Counted from the first letter of the stretch, positions 7,243 to 17,944 are shown. The stretch: 64,000 nucleotides of DNA from Amycolatopsis decaplanina DSM 44594 (GCF_000342005.1 NZ_AOHO01000067.1:62001-126000), one strand, 5' to 3'. The notes: generated by a model from the letters alone, not told the origin. Numbers and translations: made by a program.

Positions 7243-8774
7243 CAGGAATTCGCCAGCACCGCCATGGCGGCATTGTGCCCGGGGATACCGGAGACCCCAC
7301 CGCCACGCACGGCGCCCGCACCGCAGAGCAGCACTCGCTCATGCTCCGTCTCGACGCCCCAAAGCCCCACCTGAGCGGCGTCCGCGGCATAAGGCCACGA
7401 AAGATCGCGATGGAAGATGTGTCCCCCGGGCAGCCCCAGTTCGGCTTCGAGGTCCAGCGGTGTCTTCGCCTCGATGCACAACCGGCCGTCCGGTGCACGC
7501 AGGACACAGTCCTCGATCGGCTCGGCCAGCACACTGTCCAAAGAGGACAGGGTCGCCCGCAGCGCCTCGTCGCGCGCGGCGTCGTCGCGTCCCTCGAACA
7601 GCCTCGTGGGCATGTGCAGCCCGAAAAGGGTCAGCGTCTGCACCCCGGCGGCCTGTTCCGCCGGGCCGAGGATCGACGGATCGGTCAGCGAATGGCAGTA
7701 GATCTCGCACGGCGGCAGCGACGGGATCCGGCCGGCGGCGGCCTCGGCGTAGGCCGCCGCCAGCTGCCCGTAACCCTCGTTGACGTGAAACGTGCCGCCG
7801 AACGCCTCACGCGGATCGACGCCCGGATCCCGCAGCCGCGGGAGCCGTGACAGCACCATGTTCACCTTGAGCTGCGCGCCTTCCGGCGCCTCCGGCGGCT
7901 CCTCCCCCAGCAGCCGCGCGAGCGTCCGCGGCGCGACGTTCGAAAGCACGTGCCCGCCGCGCACGGCGCGTTCGTCTTCGCCGAGCCGATAGCGCACGGA
8001 GCCGTCCGGGTCGACGGACAGCACCTCGGCACCGGTCACCAGCCGCGCCCCGGCCGTCCGCGCGGCCGACGCGAGCGCCCCGGTCACCGCGCCCATCCCG
8101 CCCACCGGCACGTCCCAATCGCCGGTCTCGTTGCCGATCACGTGATAGAGCAGGCAAAGATTCTGCCGGAAGTCGCCATCGCCGGCGAAAGTACCGATCA
8201 GCGCGTCGGTCAGGACGACGCCGCGGACGGTGTCGTCGCCGAACATCCCGGTGAGCGTTTCCGAGATCGGGCGTTCGAACAGCGCGTCCCATGCCTCCGG
8301 CTCGATGCCCGAGCGCAGTTCCTCCCTGGACATCAAGGGCTCGGTCAAAGTGGGGAACGTCCGCTCCGCGACCTGGGACGTCATCGCGTAGAACCGTCGC
8401 CAGGCCTCGAAGTCCTTTGTGGACCCGGTGAGCGCGGAGAACGACGCCGAGGTACGGCCGTCGTCGCCCGTGTCGACAAGCAGACCGCCGTCACCGACGG
8501 GCGTGTACGACGACATCCGCCGCCGCCTGAGATCGAGTCCGAGCCCGAGGTCCGCGATGATCTTGCGCGGCAGCAGGCTCACCAGGTACGAGTACCGTGA
8601 CAGCCGGACGTCGACGCCGGGGAAGGCACGGAAGGAGACCGCCGCCCCGCCGACCTCGTCCCGCCGTTCCAGCACCAGCACCGAGCGACCCGCCCTGGCC
8701 AGGTAGGCCGCCGCCACCAGGCCGTTGTGCCCGCCGCCGACGATCACAGTGTCGACCACGTCATAGGACTCCAT
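7242..8774 (-). CDS. PYROXD2-like FAD-dependent oxidoreductase (phytoene desaturase fold)
   Basis: A 510-residue flavoprotein with the dinucleotide-binding signature VIVGGGHNGLVAAAYLARAG at residues 9-28 and the ERRDEVGGAA segment seen in the NAD(P)/FAD amine-oxidase/phytoene-desaturase superfamily. The C-terminus has LLCGAGAVRGGGVSGIPGHNAA, the second FAD-contact motif of the PYROXD2 group. No carotenoid genes lie nearby, so a pigment role is not supported; substrate unknown. ATG 8774 is preceded by GGGAGG six bases upstream; a longer reading frame to 8813 lacks a ribosome site. Confidence 0.85.
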   Translation of the reverse strand: MESYDVVDTVIVGGGHNGLVAAAYLARAGRSVLVLERRDEVGGAAVSFRAFPGVDVRLSRYSYLVSLLPRKIIADLGLGLDLRRRRMSSYTPVGDGGLLVDTGDDGRTSASFSALTGSTKDFEAWRRFYAMTSQVAERTFPTLTEPLMSREELRSGIEPEAWDALFERPISETLTGMFGDDTVRGVVLTDALIGTFAGDGDFRQNLCLLYHVIGNETGDWDVPVGGMGAVTGALASAARTAGARLVTGAEVLSVDPDGSVRYRLGEDERAVRGGHVLSNVAPRTLARLLGEEPPEAPEGAQLKVNMVLSRLPRLRDPGVDPREAFGGTFHVNEGYGQLAAAYAEAAAGRIPSLPPCEIYCHSLTDPSILGPAEQAAGVQTLTLFGLHMPTRLFEGRDDAARDEALRATLSSLDSVLAEPIEDCVLRAPDGRLCIEAKTPLDLEAELGLPGGHIFHRDLSWPYAADAAQVGLWGVETEHERVLLCGAGAVRGGGVSGIPGHNAAMAVLANS

Positions 8775-8845
8775 TCCAAGCCTCCCAGCGAAACGACAGT
8801 GCGCCGCGGTCATCGTGACCGCGGCGCACCGCCGTTCGCAAGGAC

Positions 8846-10392
<1,547 letters not shown>

Positions 10393-10393
<1 letters not shown>

Positions 10394-11556
10394 CAGAGAC
10401 CCGCCACGTTCAGCAGCTTGTTGGTCGAACCGGAGCCCGGGCTCGTCACGACGCCGTTGGTGGCGGCGTTGGCCAGACCGGAGGCCACGGCGGCCGGGGT
10501 GGCCGACGGGTTCGAGGTCAGGTAGATCGCGGCCGCGCCGGCGACGTGCGGCGTCGCCATCGAGGTACCGCTCATCTGCTGGGTACCGCCACCGTTGCGC
10601 AGCGAGGTGATACTGGTGCCCGGCGCGAAGATGTCGGTGCAGCTGCCGTAGTTCGAGAACGTGGACCGGCGGTCGTCGCTCTGGGTGGCGTTGACGGTGA
10701 TGGCCTCACGCACGCGGGCCGGGCTGGTGGAGCAGGCGTCCGTGTTGGAATTCCCGGAGGCCACCGTATTGGTGATGCCCGCGGACACGGCGCGGCGCAC
10801 GGCGGCGTCCACACCGGAGTCCGCCGGGCCACCGAGGCTCATGGTGAGCACCGACGGGCCCTTCGCGTTCTTCACGACCCAGTCGATCCCGCTGATGATC
10901 TGCGAGTACTGGCCGCTGCCCTGGCAGTTCAGCACGCGGACCGAGACGATCTTGGCGCCCTTGGCCACGCCGTAGGTGGCGCTGCCGACCGTGCCCGCCA
11001 CGTGCGTGCCGTGACCCTGGCAGTCGCGGGCGTCGCTGTCGTTGTCGATGAAGTCGTACCCGCTGGTCGCGCGGCCGCCGAATTCGGACTGGCGGTAGTC
11101 GACACCGGTGTCGAGGACGTAGACCGTCGCCCCGGAACCGTCGTTCGGGTAGGTGTACTTCTTGTCCAGCGGCAGGTTCTTCTGGTCGATCCGGTCGAGG
11201 CCCCAGGTGGGGTTGGTCTGGGTGCCGGTCATGTGCGCGACCGCGTCCTGCTGGACGAAGTCGACGTTCGGGTCGGCGGCGAGCCGTTTGGCCTGCGCCT
11301 CGGTCATCTTGGCCGAGAAACCGTTCAGCGCGGCGGTGTAGGTCGCCTTCACCTGGCCGCCGTACTTGGCCGCGAGGCCCGCGTCGCCGCTCTTCAACGA
11401 GACGATGTACCCGTCCGTGACGGCTCCCGGCACACCGGCGCCGCGGATCTGTCCCTCGGCGGCCGTGGCCGATCCGGCGAAGGCCACGGTGGCCGCCGCA
11501 CAGGCCCCGGCGAGCACCGCACCCGCGATCCGGTGACGTCGAAGTTCTCCACGCAT
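10393..11556 (-). CDS. Secreted S8 subtilase (aqualysin-like)
   Basis: A 387-residue secreted endopeptidase: signal peptide with RRHRIAGAVLAGACAA, I9-like propeptide (about 45-110), catalytic Asp149 (VYVLDTGVD), His182 (QGHGTHVAG) and Ser332 (SGTSMATPHVAG). It shares the 11-residue stretch TNPTWGLDRIDQ and most of the catalytic core with the next gene, so the pair arose by tandem duplication; the downstream copy gained a P domain. ATG 11556 follows GGAG with eight intervening bases; the frame extends upstream but without signal-peptide logic. It is divergent from the LuxR-type regulator and shares a repeated palindromic motif with it. Confidence 0.93.
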
Positions 11557-11568
11557 TTCCTGAGCTCC

Positions 11569-11580
11569 GTTCACTCGAAC
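11569..11580. promoter_or_regulatory. Palindromic operator candidate, copy 1 (GTTC-N4-GAAC)
   Basis: GTTCACTCGAAC lies 13 bases before the subtilase start, in its 5' leader. The match to the copy at 11784 extends to 13 identical bases (CGTTCACTCGAAC) followed by near-identical GGTGGTTCG/GGTGTGGTTCG. The arms GTTC and GAAC are inverted repeats. Confidence 0.5.
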
Positions 11581-11685
11581 AGGTGGTTCGCGCCGACGGG
11601 AATCCTGGCCGGCGCCGTGACATGCGGTCACGCATGAATCACTTTCGGGTGGCGGGACCTGCGCGAACAAGCGAGGCAATGGTCC

Positions 11686-11722
11686 GTAGGACTACGTATC
11701 TAATAGGGACATTCACCATCCC
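11686..11722 (-). promoter_or_regulatory. Probable promoter region of the subtilase pair
   Basis: Read on the reverse strand this AT-richer patch contains TATTAG/TAGATA-like -10 sequence. It also carries two inverted repeats: CGTAG-GA-CTACG (11686-11697), and TAGGGA with TCCCTA nine bases apart around 11703-11723. No convincing -35 box is evident, so exact promoter placement is a guess. Confidence 0.3.
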
Positions 11723-11783
11723 TACGAAAGTTGTGTGACCGTCCGAGCGGGTTCCGTGATCACCGAACCCGCGCTTAAGCTGC

Positions 11784-11795
11784 GTTCACTCGAAC
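11784..11795. promoter_or_regulatory. Palindromic operator candidate, copy 2 (GTTC-N4-GAAC)
   Basis: Second copy of GTTCACTCGAAC, 32 bases before the ATG of the LuxR-type regulator. Together with the copy at 11569 it brackets the 271-bp divergent intergenic region. One regulator, perhaps the adjacent LuxR-type protein, could act on both genes (inference). Confidence 0.5.
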
Positions 11796-11827
11796 GGTGT
11801 GGTTCGTGAAGCGGGGGTGACCCGGCA

Positions 11828-14692
11828 ATGGTGATCGGTGGTTGCCGACGCAGGACGAGTTCGCCCGTGCTCGTCGGGCGTGAGGCGGAACTACGCGAGC
11901 TTCTCGACGGCGTGCTGCGCTCGCCGTCGGTGATCATGCTCGAAGGTGAAGCGGGGGTGGGCAAGACCCGGCTCGCCACCGAACTGCTGGCCTGCCCCGA
12001 ATTGGCCGGACGGCCGGTCCTCACCGGAGCCTGCCAGCCGCTGCGCGAGCCCTTCCCCTACGGCGTGGTCTTCGACGCGCTGAAGGACGTCCGCCCGGCG
12101 CGCGACCTCAGCCCCGTGACCGGCGCCCTCGCGCCCTACCTGCCTGAATTGGCGGCATTCCTGCCTCAGCCGCCACCTCGGCTCGGCGATCCGAGAGCCG
12201 AACGGCACCAGCTCTTCCGCGCCGTCCGGGAACTGCTCGGCTCGCTGGGCCCGCACGTCCTCCTCATCGAAGACCTCCACTGGGCGGACGACGGCTCCCG
12301 CCGCCTGCTGCGGTTTTTGATGACCGCCCCGCCCGCGGGCCTGACGCTCCTGCTCACGTACCGGCGCGAAGAGACGCCCGGCGGCATCCCGCTCGGCAGC
12401 GCCTACCGGCCCGCTCCCGGTACCGCGCACGCGCTCGTCACCCTTCGCCCACTGGACCGTGACGGCGTCCAAGCGCTGGTGTCGGCCCTGCTCGGCGAAG
12501 CGAACGTCTCCGCCGAGTTCGCCGCGCGGCTGCACGAGCGGACGGCGGGGATCCCGTTCGTGGTCGAGGAGATCGTGCACGCGATCGGGGGCGCCGAGGG
12601 CGCGGTGCACGCCGACGGCGCGACCGCGCGGCGCCTGCTCGACACGGTCGAAGTCCCGGCTTTGCTGCGAGAGGCGACGATCGAACGCCTTGTCGCGCTG
12701 CCGCCCGCCGCCCGGCGGATCGCCGAAGCCGCCGCCGTCCTCGGCACACCGTCCACTCCGGACCTGCTGGCCGCCGCGGCCGCGCTCACCCCCGAGCGCG
12801 CCCGTCGCGCGCTCGTCCTCGCGCTCGAAAGCAACGTCCTGGTGGAGACGGGCGAGGGCACGTACGACTTCCGGCACGCGTTCGCCCGGCAAGCCGCGTA
12901 CCGCGCCGTCCCCGGTCCCGATCGCCAGGAACTGCACCGCCGGGCCGCGCGGCTGCTGCGCGACCGCCTCCCGCAGTCACTGGTGCGCCTCGCCGAACAT
13001 TGCCGCAAGGCGGGCGACCGCGCCGGTGCCTTGAAGTACGGCGAAGCGGCCGCGGATCAGGCGTCGGCGGTCGGCGATCTCGCCACCGCGACGGATCTGC
13101 TTCGCGTCCTGCTCGACGAACCGGGCCTGCAACCGTCCGATGTGGACAGACTGGCGGTCAAGTTCAGTTCGGTGGCGTGCAACGGCCTCGCGCAGGCCGA
13201 GGTCGTCCCGGCGCTGGAGCGGCTGCTCACCGACGGCAGGCTGTCCGGACGGCTGAGCGGCGAGGTCCGGCTGGGACTCGGGCTCCTGCTGGTGCGCCAG
13301 GCAGGCGGGCTGGAGGCGGCGAGGACCGAGATCGAGATCGCCGTCAACGACCTCTCCGACCGGCCCGACCTGGCCGGACGCGGAATGGGCGTCCTCGCCC
13401 AGCCGTGGGTCGGCGCGACCCCGCTGCGGGAGCACCGGCGATGGATGGACCGGGTGGACGAACTCATCGACCGGGCCACCGACCGACGGCTGAAGATCAT
13501 CCTGCTGGCCAACAACGCGGCGTCGCGGCTGCACATCGGGGACGCGCGCGGCTGGGACATGCTGGACCGGGCGCCGACCAGCGTCGGTTCCGCCGACGAA
13601 CAGCGGCACCTGGCACGGCTGCACTGCAACAGCGCCGACGCCTGCGCCTGGACGGGCCACCACCGGCGGGCGAAGAGCCTGCTGCGCAGCGGGATGCAGC
13701 TGGCCGCCGACTGCGGGGCGCCGTACGTCGTCAGCACAGCCCGCGCGACGGCCGTCCACACGGACTGGCTCACCGGAAACTGGGACGGCCTCGCCGAACG
13801 GGCCTGCGCGCTGATCGACGAGTACCGCGACCTCCTGCCGGTGACCAGCGAACTGTGCCTCGTGCTGGGCCTGCTCGCCGCCGCCCGCGGCGAATGGGAC
13901 GAGGCCGCGGCCCGGTTCGCCGGTACCGCGGCGGACCAGCCGGAGAACGCGTTCACCCCGGTCGCGATCGCCGCGCACGCCGGGATGGCGGGCATGCTGC
14001 TCGCGCAGGACCTCGGCGAGGCCGCCGTCGCGCAGGCCGGGAAGGGACTGGAACTCTTGCGCGCCAAGGGTGTCTGGGCCTGGGGCGCCGATCTGCTCAT
14101 GGCCGCCGTCGACGCGTACTGCGCCACCGGACGGGACGCCGAGGCGCAAGCGCTGACCGACGAGTTCGAACGTGAGATCGGCGACCTCGACGCGCCGTCG
14201 ACCCGGGCCGCGCTGGCCGCGAACCGCGGGCTCGTCGCGGCGTCCCGGGGCGACCACGCGGAGGCGATCGAGGCGTTCGAGCAGGCACGGACCCGGTTCG
14301 AGGCCCTCCCCGCGCCGTATCACGCGGCACTGATCGCCGAACGGGCCGCGCGGTGCCGCCAGGCCTGCGACGAGGACGTCGCCGAGACCTTCGCGGCACT
14401 CGCCGAGACCTTCGACCACCTCGGCGCCACCCGTGACGCCGCGCGCTGCCGCCACGCCTTCCGGTCCACCGGCGCGGTCGCCCCCTCGCGGCGCGGCCGC
14501 CGGGGTTACGGCGACGAGCTGTCGCCACGCGAGCGCGACGTCGCCCGTCTGCTGGCCGCCGGACACACCAACCGGGAGATCGCCGAGGTGCTGTTCCTGT
14601 CCCGGCGCACGGTGGAGCAGCACGTCGCGAGCGTTCTGCGGAAGCTGAAGGTCCGGTCGCGGAGCGAGCTGGCGGGGCTGCGTTCGGCGTAG
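11828..14692 (+). CDS. Large ATP-binding LuxR-family (LAL) transcriptional regulator
   Basis: A 954-residue regulator with the layout of the LAL/MalT-like class. An N-terminal AAA/STAND ATPase has Walker A GEAGVGKT near residue 40 and Walker B LLIEDLHWAD near 150. A long helical TPR-like middle follows. The C-terminal LuxR-type helix-turn-helix begins LSPRERDVARLLAAGHTNREIA and ends VRSRSELAGL. Such proteins activate promoters after binding ATP and a ligand through the middle region. ATG 11828 or GTG 11831 are possible starts, both after GGGGGTG. It is divergent from the subtilase pair, which makes that pair the obvious candidate target (inference). A 57-bp hairpin follows. Confidence 0.93.
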   Translation: MVIGGCRRRTSSPVLVGREAELRELLDGVLRSPSVIMLEGEAGVGKTRLATELLACPELAGRPVLTGACQPLREPFPYGVVFDALKDVRPARDLSPVTGALAPYLPELAAFLPQPPPRLGDPRAERHQLFRAVRELLGSLGPHVLLIEDLHWADDGSRRLLRFLMTAPPAGLTLLLTYRREETPGGIPLGSAYRPAPGTAHALVTLRPLDRDGVQALVSALLGEANVSAEFAARLHERTAGIPFVVEEIVHAIGGAEGAVHADGATARRLLDTVEVPALLREATIERLVALPPAARRIAEAAAVLGTPSTPDLLAAAAALTPERARRALVLALESNVLVETGEGTYDFRHAFARQAAYRAVPGPDRQELHRRAARLLRDRLPQSLVRLAEHCRKAGDRAGALKYGEAAADQASAVGDLATATDLLRVLLDEPGLQPSDVDRLAVKFSSVACNGLAQAEVVPALERLLTDGRLSGRLSGEVRLGLGLLLVRQAGGLEAARTEIEIAVNDLSDRPDLAGRGMGVLAQPWVGATPLREHRRWMDRVDELIDRATDRRLKIILLANNAASRLHIGDARGWDMLDRAPTSVGSADEQRHLARLHCNSADACAWTGHHRRAKSLLRSGMQLAADCGAPYVVSTARATAVHTDWLTGNWDGLAERACALIDEYRDLLPVTSELCLVLGLLAAARGEWDEAAARFAGTAADQPENAFTPVAIAAHAGMAGMLLAQDLGEAAVAQAGKGLELLRAKGVWAWGADLLMAAVDAYCATGRDAEAQALTDEFEREIGDLDAPSTRAALAANRGLVAASRGDHAEAIEAFEQARTRFEALPAPYHAALIAERAARCRQACDEDVAETFAALAETFDHLGATRDAARCRHAFRSTGAVAPSRRGRRGYGDELSPRERDVARLLAAGHTNREIAEVLFLSRRTVEQHVASVLRKLKVRSRSELAGLRSA

Positions 14693-14704
14693 CCCGCCCG
14701 CCGG

Positions 14705-14761
14705 AGTACATGAAGGCCCCCTTCCTTGCGCCAGGCGCAAGGAAGGGGGCCTTCATGTACT
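14705..14761. terminator. 57-bp perfect hairpin (repeat family 3)
   Basis: Two exact 28-bp arms around one base, with the core TGAAGGCCCCCTTCCTTGCG. It starts 13 bases after the regulator stop and is its likely terminator. A related element with 26-bp arms is at 48188-48242. Confidence 0.8.
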
Positions 14762-14871
14762 TGGCACCTCACCGCGCCCTCGAATTAATTCGGTTGCGTG
14801 GGTCTGACGGTGCCGGGGATGATCGTGCGCGATCCGGCAGGGAGCCGGTGGATGCGACAGGGAGGTGCCTC

Positions 14872-14928
14872 GTGCTGATGACTGTCCGGGGCCTTGGCCG
14901 CCCCCATCCACTCGCCCCTCGAGGCTGA
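14872..14928 (+). CDS. Possible 18-residue leader peptide before the RIO kinase
   Basis: GTG at 14872 follows GGGAGG with good spacing and opens an 18-codon frame (LMTVRGLGRPHPLAPRG after the start) ending at TGA 14926-14928, 49 bases before the kinase start. No regulatory codon run is obvious. A GGTGGG/CCCACC pair (14945-14950 and 14971-14976) brackets the kinase ribosome site, so leader translation could influence it. Weakly supported; chance is a fair alternative. Confidence 0.25.
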   Translation: MLMTVRGLGRPHPLAPRG

Positions 14929-14977
14929 GCCACGACGCTCGCCCGGTGGGGCATCCCTGACCTAGGAGAACCCACCA

Positions 14978-15919
14978 GTGCGCAAGCACGATCTCGAAGA
15001 GTCCTACGAACAACGTCCTCGCCGCACCCGTCGTCCTCGTTTCGACGACGAACCCGAACCCGCCCGCGGCGGACGGCTCACCGAAGCCGAACGCGTCCGC
15101 CTCGCCCGGCTGCGTGAGGACGCCTACACCGAAACCGCCATCCCCGACGGCGCCGACCGCTGGAGCACCTGGGGAGAAGCGGAGCACGGGCCGCGGCCGC
15201 GGCCGGACTGGGTGATCACCGAACTGGCGGCGGTGGACACCGAACTCGGCATCCTCAAAACCGGCAAGGAGGCGGACGTCCACCTCGTCCGGCGCAATCT
15301 GCCCGGCACCGAGGGCACCGTGCTCGCCGCCAAGCGGTACCGCAGTGGCGAGCACCGGTTGTTCCACCGCGACGCCGGTTACCTCGAAGGCAGGCGGATG
15401 CGGCGTTCGCGGGAGATGCGGGCGATGGAGTCGCGCAGCAGCTTCGGCCGCAACCTCATCGCCGAACAGTGGGCGGTGGCCGAATTCGGCGCGCTGAGCA
15501 GGCTCTGGACGGTCGGCGCGCCGGTGCCGTACCCGGTGCAGCGCGACGGCACCGAGCTGCTGCTGGAATTCCTCGGTGACGGCGAGACTGCCGCGCCGCG
15601 GCTGGCGCAGGTCCGGCCGGAGCCGGAGCAGTTGCGGGAACTGTGGTTCCAGACCTCGGCGATGCTGGAACTGCTGGCGTCGCAGGGGCTCGCGCACGGC
15701 GACCTCTCGGCGTACAACCTGCTCGTGCACCGCGAGCGGATCATGGTGATCGATCTGCCGCAGGTGGTCGACATCGTGGCCAATCCCGGCGGGCTCGAGT
15801 TCCTCGCGCGGGACGTGCGGAACATCGCGGCGTGGTTCCACTCGCGGGGACTGCCGGAGCGGCTCACGGCGGTCCCGGAGCTGATCGAGGAACTGAAGGA
15901 GATCGCCGGCCTTCGCTGA
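14978..15919 (+). CDS. RIO-family atypical serine kinase
   Basis: A 313-residue RIO kinase-like protein. The ATP-loop equivalent is LKTGKEADVHLV (about 92-103). The lysine region is LAAKRYRSGEHRLF, the catalytic loop is HGDLSAYNLLVH (about 240-251) and the metal-binding motif is VIDLPQVVDI. These match the RIO signatures that replace the usual kinase activation loop. An Arg-rich, acidic N-terminal tail of about 50 residues precedes the domain. GTG 14978 follows AGGAGAA by seven bases. In archaea and eukaryotes RIO proteins mature the small ribosomal subunit; the bacterial role is uncertain. A hairpin terminator follows. Confidence 0.9.
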   Translation: MRKHDLEESYEQRPRRTRRPRFDDEPEPARGGRLTEAERVRLARLREDAYTETAIPDGADRWSTWGEAEHGPRPRPDWVITELAAVDTELGILKTGKEADVHLVRRNLPGTEGTVLAAKRYRSGEHRLFHRDAGYLEGRRMRRSREMRAMESRSSFGRNLIAEQWAVAEFGALSRLWTVGAPVPYPVQRDGTELLLEFLGDGETAAPRLAQVRPEPEQLRELWFQTSAMLELLASQGLAHGDLSAYNLLVHRERIMVIDLPQVVDIVANPGGLEFLARDVRNIAAWFHSRGLPERLTAVPELIEELKEIAGLR

Positions 15920-15935
15920 GGCGTCCACAGTGTCA

Positions 15936-15980
15936 GGAAGGGGTCGTTCCCGAGGCGCCACGCCGGGAACGACCCTTTCC
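15936..15980. terminator. Hairpin terminator after the RIO kinase
   Basis: Seventeen-base arms (15936-15952 and 15964-15980), core GGGTCGTTCCCG, with one mismatch and an 11-base loop. It begins 17 bases after the kinase stop. Confidence 0.7.
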
Positions 15981-16034
15981 CGACGCGCCGGAAGAAGCCG
16001 TCGTGGAGACCCTGCCCACAATCGGTCCCTCCGG

Positions 16035-16064
16035 TTGGGTGGCCGGATAACGGTCCGGTACAGT
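16035..16064 (+). promoter_or_regulatory. Predicted sigma-A promoter of the DEAD-box helicase
   Basis: TTGGGT (16035-16040) and TACAGT (16059-16064) are separated by 18 bases. Transcription from here would give a leader of roughly 215 bases before the helicase GTG at 16287, unusually long for this genome, where many messages look leaderless. Confidence 0.5.
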
Positions 16065-16095
16065 AGTGACAGACCGCAATCGGCGGCGTGGATGA

Positions 16096-16290
16096 GTGGT
16101 GTCCGTCGCCTCCAAAGCCAACCGAATGGCTCGCGGTATCCGTATCAACCAATTGGCGCGCGGTGTCACGCAGACGCGGTGTGCCGGGTTCGTCCCTGTG
16201 AACGCCCATCTGTGCACACCATCTTGCCTTGCCTGCGTGCGGGCAGCCCGGGCCTCCTTGCGACGTGCCACGTCCGAGAGGCATTTGTGA
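16096..16290 (+). CDS. Possible upstream ORF overlapping the helicase start
   Basis: A 64-codon frame (GTG 16096, or ATG 16126 for 54 codons) ends at TGA 16288-16290, overlapping the helicase GTG by four bases (GTGA). The product is basic and has four Cys (RCAGF, LCTPSCLACV). I recognise no family. The overlap would allow translational coupling with the cold-shock-type helicase, but the frame may also be fortuitous within a structured leader. It is included because the stop/start geometry is exact. Confidence 0.25.
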   Translation: MVSVASKANRMARGIRINQLARGVTQTRCAGFVPVNAHLCTPSCLACVRAARASLRRATSERHL

Positions 16291-17786
16291 CAGTCACGTT
16301 CAACTCCGGCCACGTCTCACCGTCGGCGCGTCAGCACCGCAAGCCGCGCACCCGCCCCGCGGGTGACGCGATGCTGCGCGAAGACGCCGTCGAGACGGTC
16401 AAGGCGAAGACCTGGGCGGAGCTCGGCCTTCCCGAGCCGCTGCTGCGGGCACTGGCCGACGCCGGTATCACCACCCCGTTCCCGATCCAGTCGGCGACCA
16501 TCCCCGACGCGCTCTCCGGCCGCGACGTGCTCGGCCGCGCCCAGACCGGTTCCGGCAAGACCCTGGCCTTCGGCCTCGCGATGCTGACCCGGCTCAACGG
16601 CGGCAGGGCCCGTCCGAAGCACCCCCGCGCGCTGATCCTGGTCCCGACCCGCGAGCTGGCCATGCAGGTCGCCGACTCGCTGACCCCGCTGGCCAAGTCC
16701 CTCGGCCTGTGGTGCCGCACCGCCGTCGGCGGCATGGCCTTCACCCGCCAGGCCGACGCGCTTTCCCGCGGCGTCGACCTGCTGATCGCCACCCCCGGCC
16801 GGCTGTCGGACCACGTCCGCCAGGGCACCGCGTCGCTGTCCGATGTCAACTTCGTCGCGCTCGACGAAGCCGACCAGATGGCCGACATGGGCTTCATGCC
16901 GCAGGTCCGCGAGATCCTCGACCTGACCCCGGCCCGCGGCCAGCGCCTGCTGTTCTCGGCCACCCTCGACGGTGACGTCGACAGGCTGGTCCGCGCGTAC
17001 CTGACCGACCCGGTCACGCATTCGGTCGCCCCGTCGACCGCGAGCGTCACCACCATGGACCACCACGTGTTCCAGGTGTCGCACCAGGACAAGCAGGACA
17101 TCATCACCGAGATCGGCGCCCGCGAGGGCCGCACGATCATGTTCGTCCGCACCAAGCACCACGTGGACCGCCTCACCGAGCGCCTGCGCGAGAAGGGCGT
17201 CCACGCGGCGGCCCTGCACGGCGGCAAGACCCAGGGCCAGCGCAACCGGGTCCTCGCGGACTTCAAGGAGGGCTACGCACCGGTCCTCGTCGCCACGGAC
17301 GTCGCCGCGCGCGGTATCCACGTCGACGACATCTCGCTGGTGCTGCATGTCGACCCGGCCGCCGACCACAAGGACTACCTGCACCGCGCCGGCCGCACCG
17401 CGCGCGCCGGGGCGTCCGGTGTCGTGGTCACGCTGGTCACCCACGACCAGCGCCGCATGGTGCGCCGGATGACCGACCGCGCCGGTGTCCGGGCCGAGCA
17501 GACCACGATCCGCCCCGGCGACGCCGAGCTCACCCGTATCACCGGTGCGCGGCAGCCGAGCGGCGAGCCGGTCGTGGAGCGTCGCCGTGAGTCCCCGCGT
17601 CGTGGCGGTGGCCGCGGCTACGGTGGCGGCGACCGCGGTTACCAGGGTTCGCGCGAGGGTCACGGTCACCGCGAAGGCGGCCGTCCCGGCGGCTTCCGCG
17701 GCCGCCCGCGTCGTGGCGAGTCCGGTGGCGGCAACGGCCGTCCGCAGCGTCCGGGCCGCGGCCCGCGTCGCAGCTTCGACAACTGA
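16287..17786 (+). CDS. DEAD-box ATP-dependent RNA helicase
   Basis: A 499-residue RNA helicase that unwinds RNA duplexes, probably in ribosome assembly or cold adaptation. Motifs in order: Q-motif FPIQ near residue 70, AQTGSGKT, PTRELA, a DEAD box in VALDEADQMADMGF, SAT in LLFSATLDG, ATDVAARGIHV and HRAGRTARAG. The C-terminal 70 residues are Arg/Gly-rich (GGGRGYGGGDRGYQGSREG and similar), an RNA-binding tail common in actinobacterial DeaD/RhlE-like proteins. GTG 16287 follows GAGAGG by five bases; the reading frame extends upstream through the leader but without family match. No cold-shock box was identified. Confidence 0.93.
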   Translation: MTVTFNSGHVSPSARQHRKPRTRPAGDAMLREDAVETVKAKTWAELGLPEPLLRALADAGITTPFPIQSATIPDALSGRDVLGRAQTGSGKTLAFGLAMLTRLNGGRARPKHPRALILVPTRELAMQVADSLTPLAKSLGLWCRTAVGGMAFTRQADALSRGVDLLIATPGRLSDHVRQGTASLSDVNFVALDEADQMADMGFMPQVREILDLTPARGQRLLFSATLDGDVDRLVRAYLTDPVTHSVAPSTASVTTMDHHVFQVSHQDKQDIITEIGAREGRTIMFVRTKHHVDRLTERLREKGVHAAALHGGKTQGQRNRVLADFKEGYAPVLVATDVAARGIHVDDISLVLHVDPAADHKDYLHRAGRTARAGASGVVVTLVTHDQRRMVRRMTDRAGVRAEQTTIRPGDAELTRITGARQPSGEPVVERRRESPRRGGGRGYGGGDRGYQGSREGHGHREGGRPGGFRGRPRRGESGGGNGRPQRPGRGPRRSFDN

Positions 17787-17809
17787 GTCGTATTTAGCGT
17801 GTTCCTGAC

Positions 17810-17869
17810 CGGGACTCGCGTGATTGAAGGCGGAACTCTCGAGTTACGTCTCCGATCACGCGAGTCCCG
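17810..17869. terminator. Hairpin terminator after the helicase
   Basis: Exact 15-bp arms CGGGACTCGCGTGAT (17810-17824) and its complement (17855-17869) with a 30-base loop. A third related unit, TTCACGCGAGTTCCG, follows at about 17875-17889. This repeated ACTCGCGTGA core suggests another dispersed intergenic element. Confidence 0.6.
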
Positions 17870-17944
17870 TCTTCATTCACGCGAGTTCCGTGTTCTGGCA
17901 CCCGTCTGACGAGTTTGCGAACGGCGGATGAAAGACTGCGGGAC

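Noticed and set aside
7242..8774. Carotenoid biosynthesis role for the phytoene-desaturase-like enzyme
   Set aside because: No crtB, crtE or cyclase gene is nearby, and the C-terminal motif fits the PYROXD2 group.
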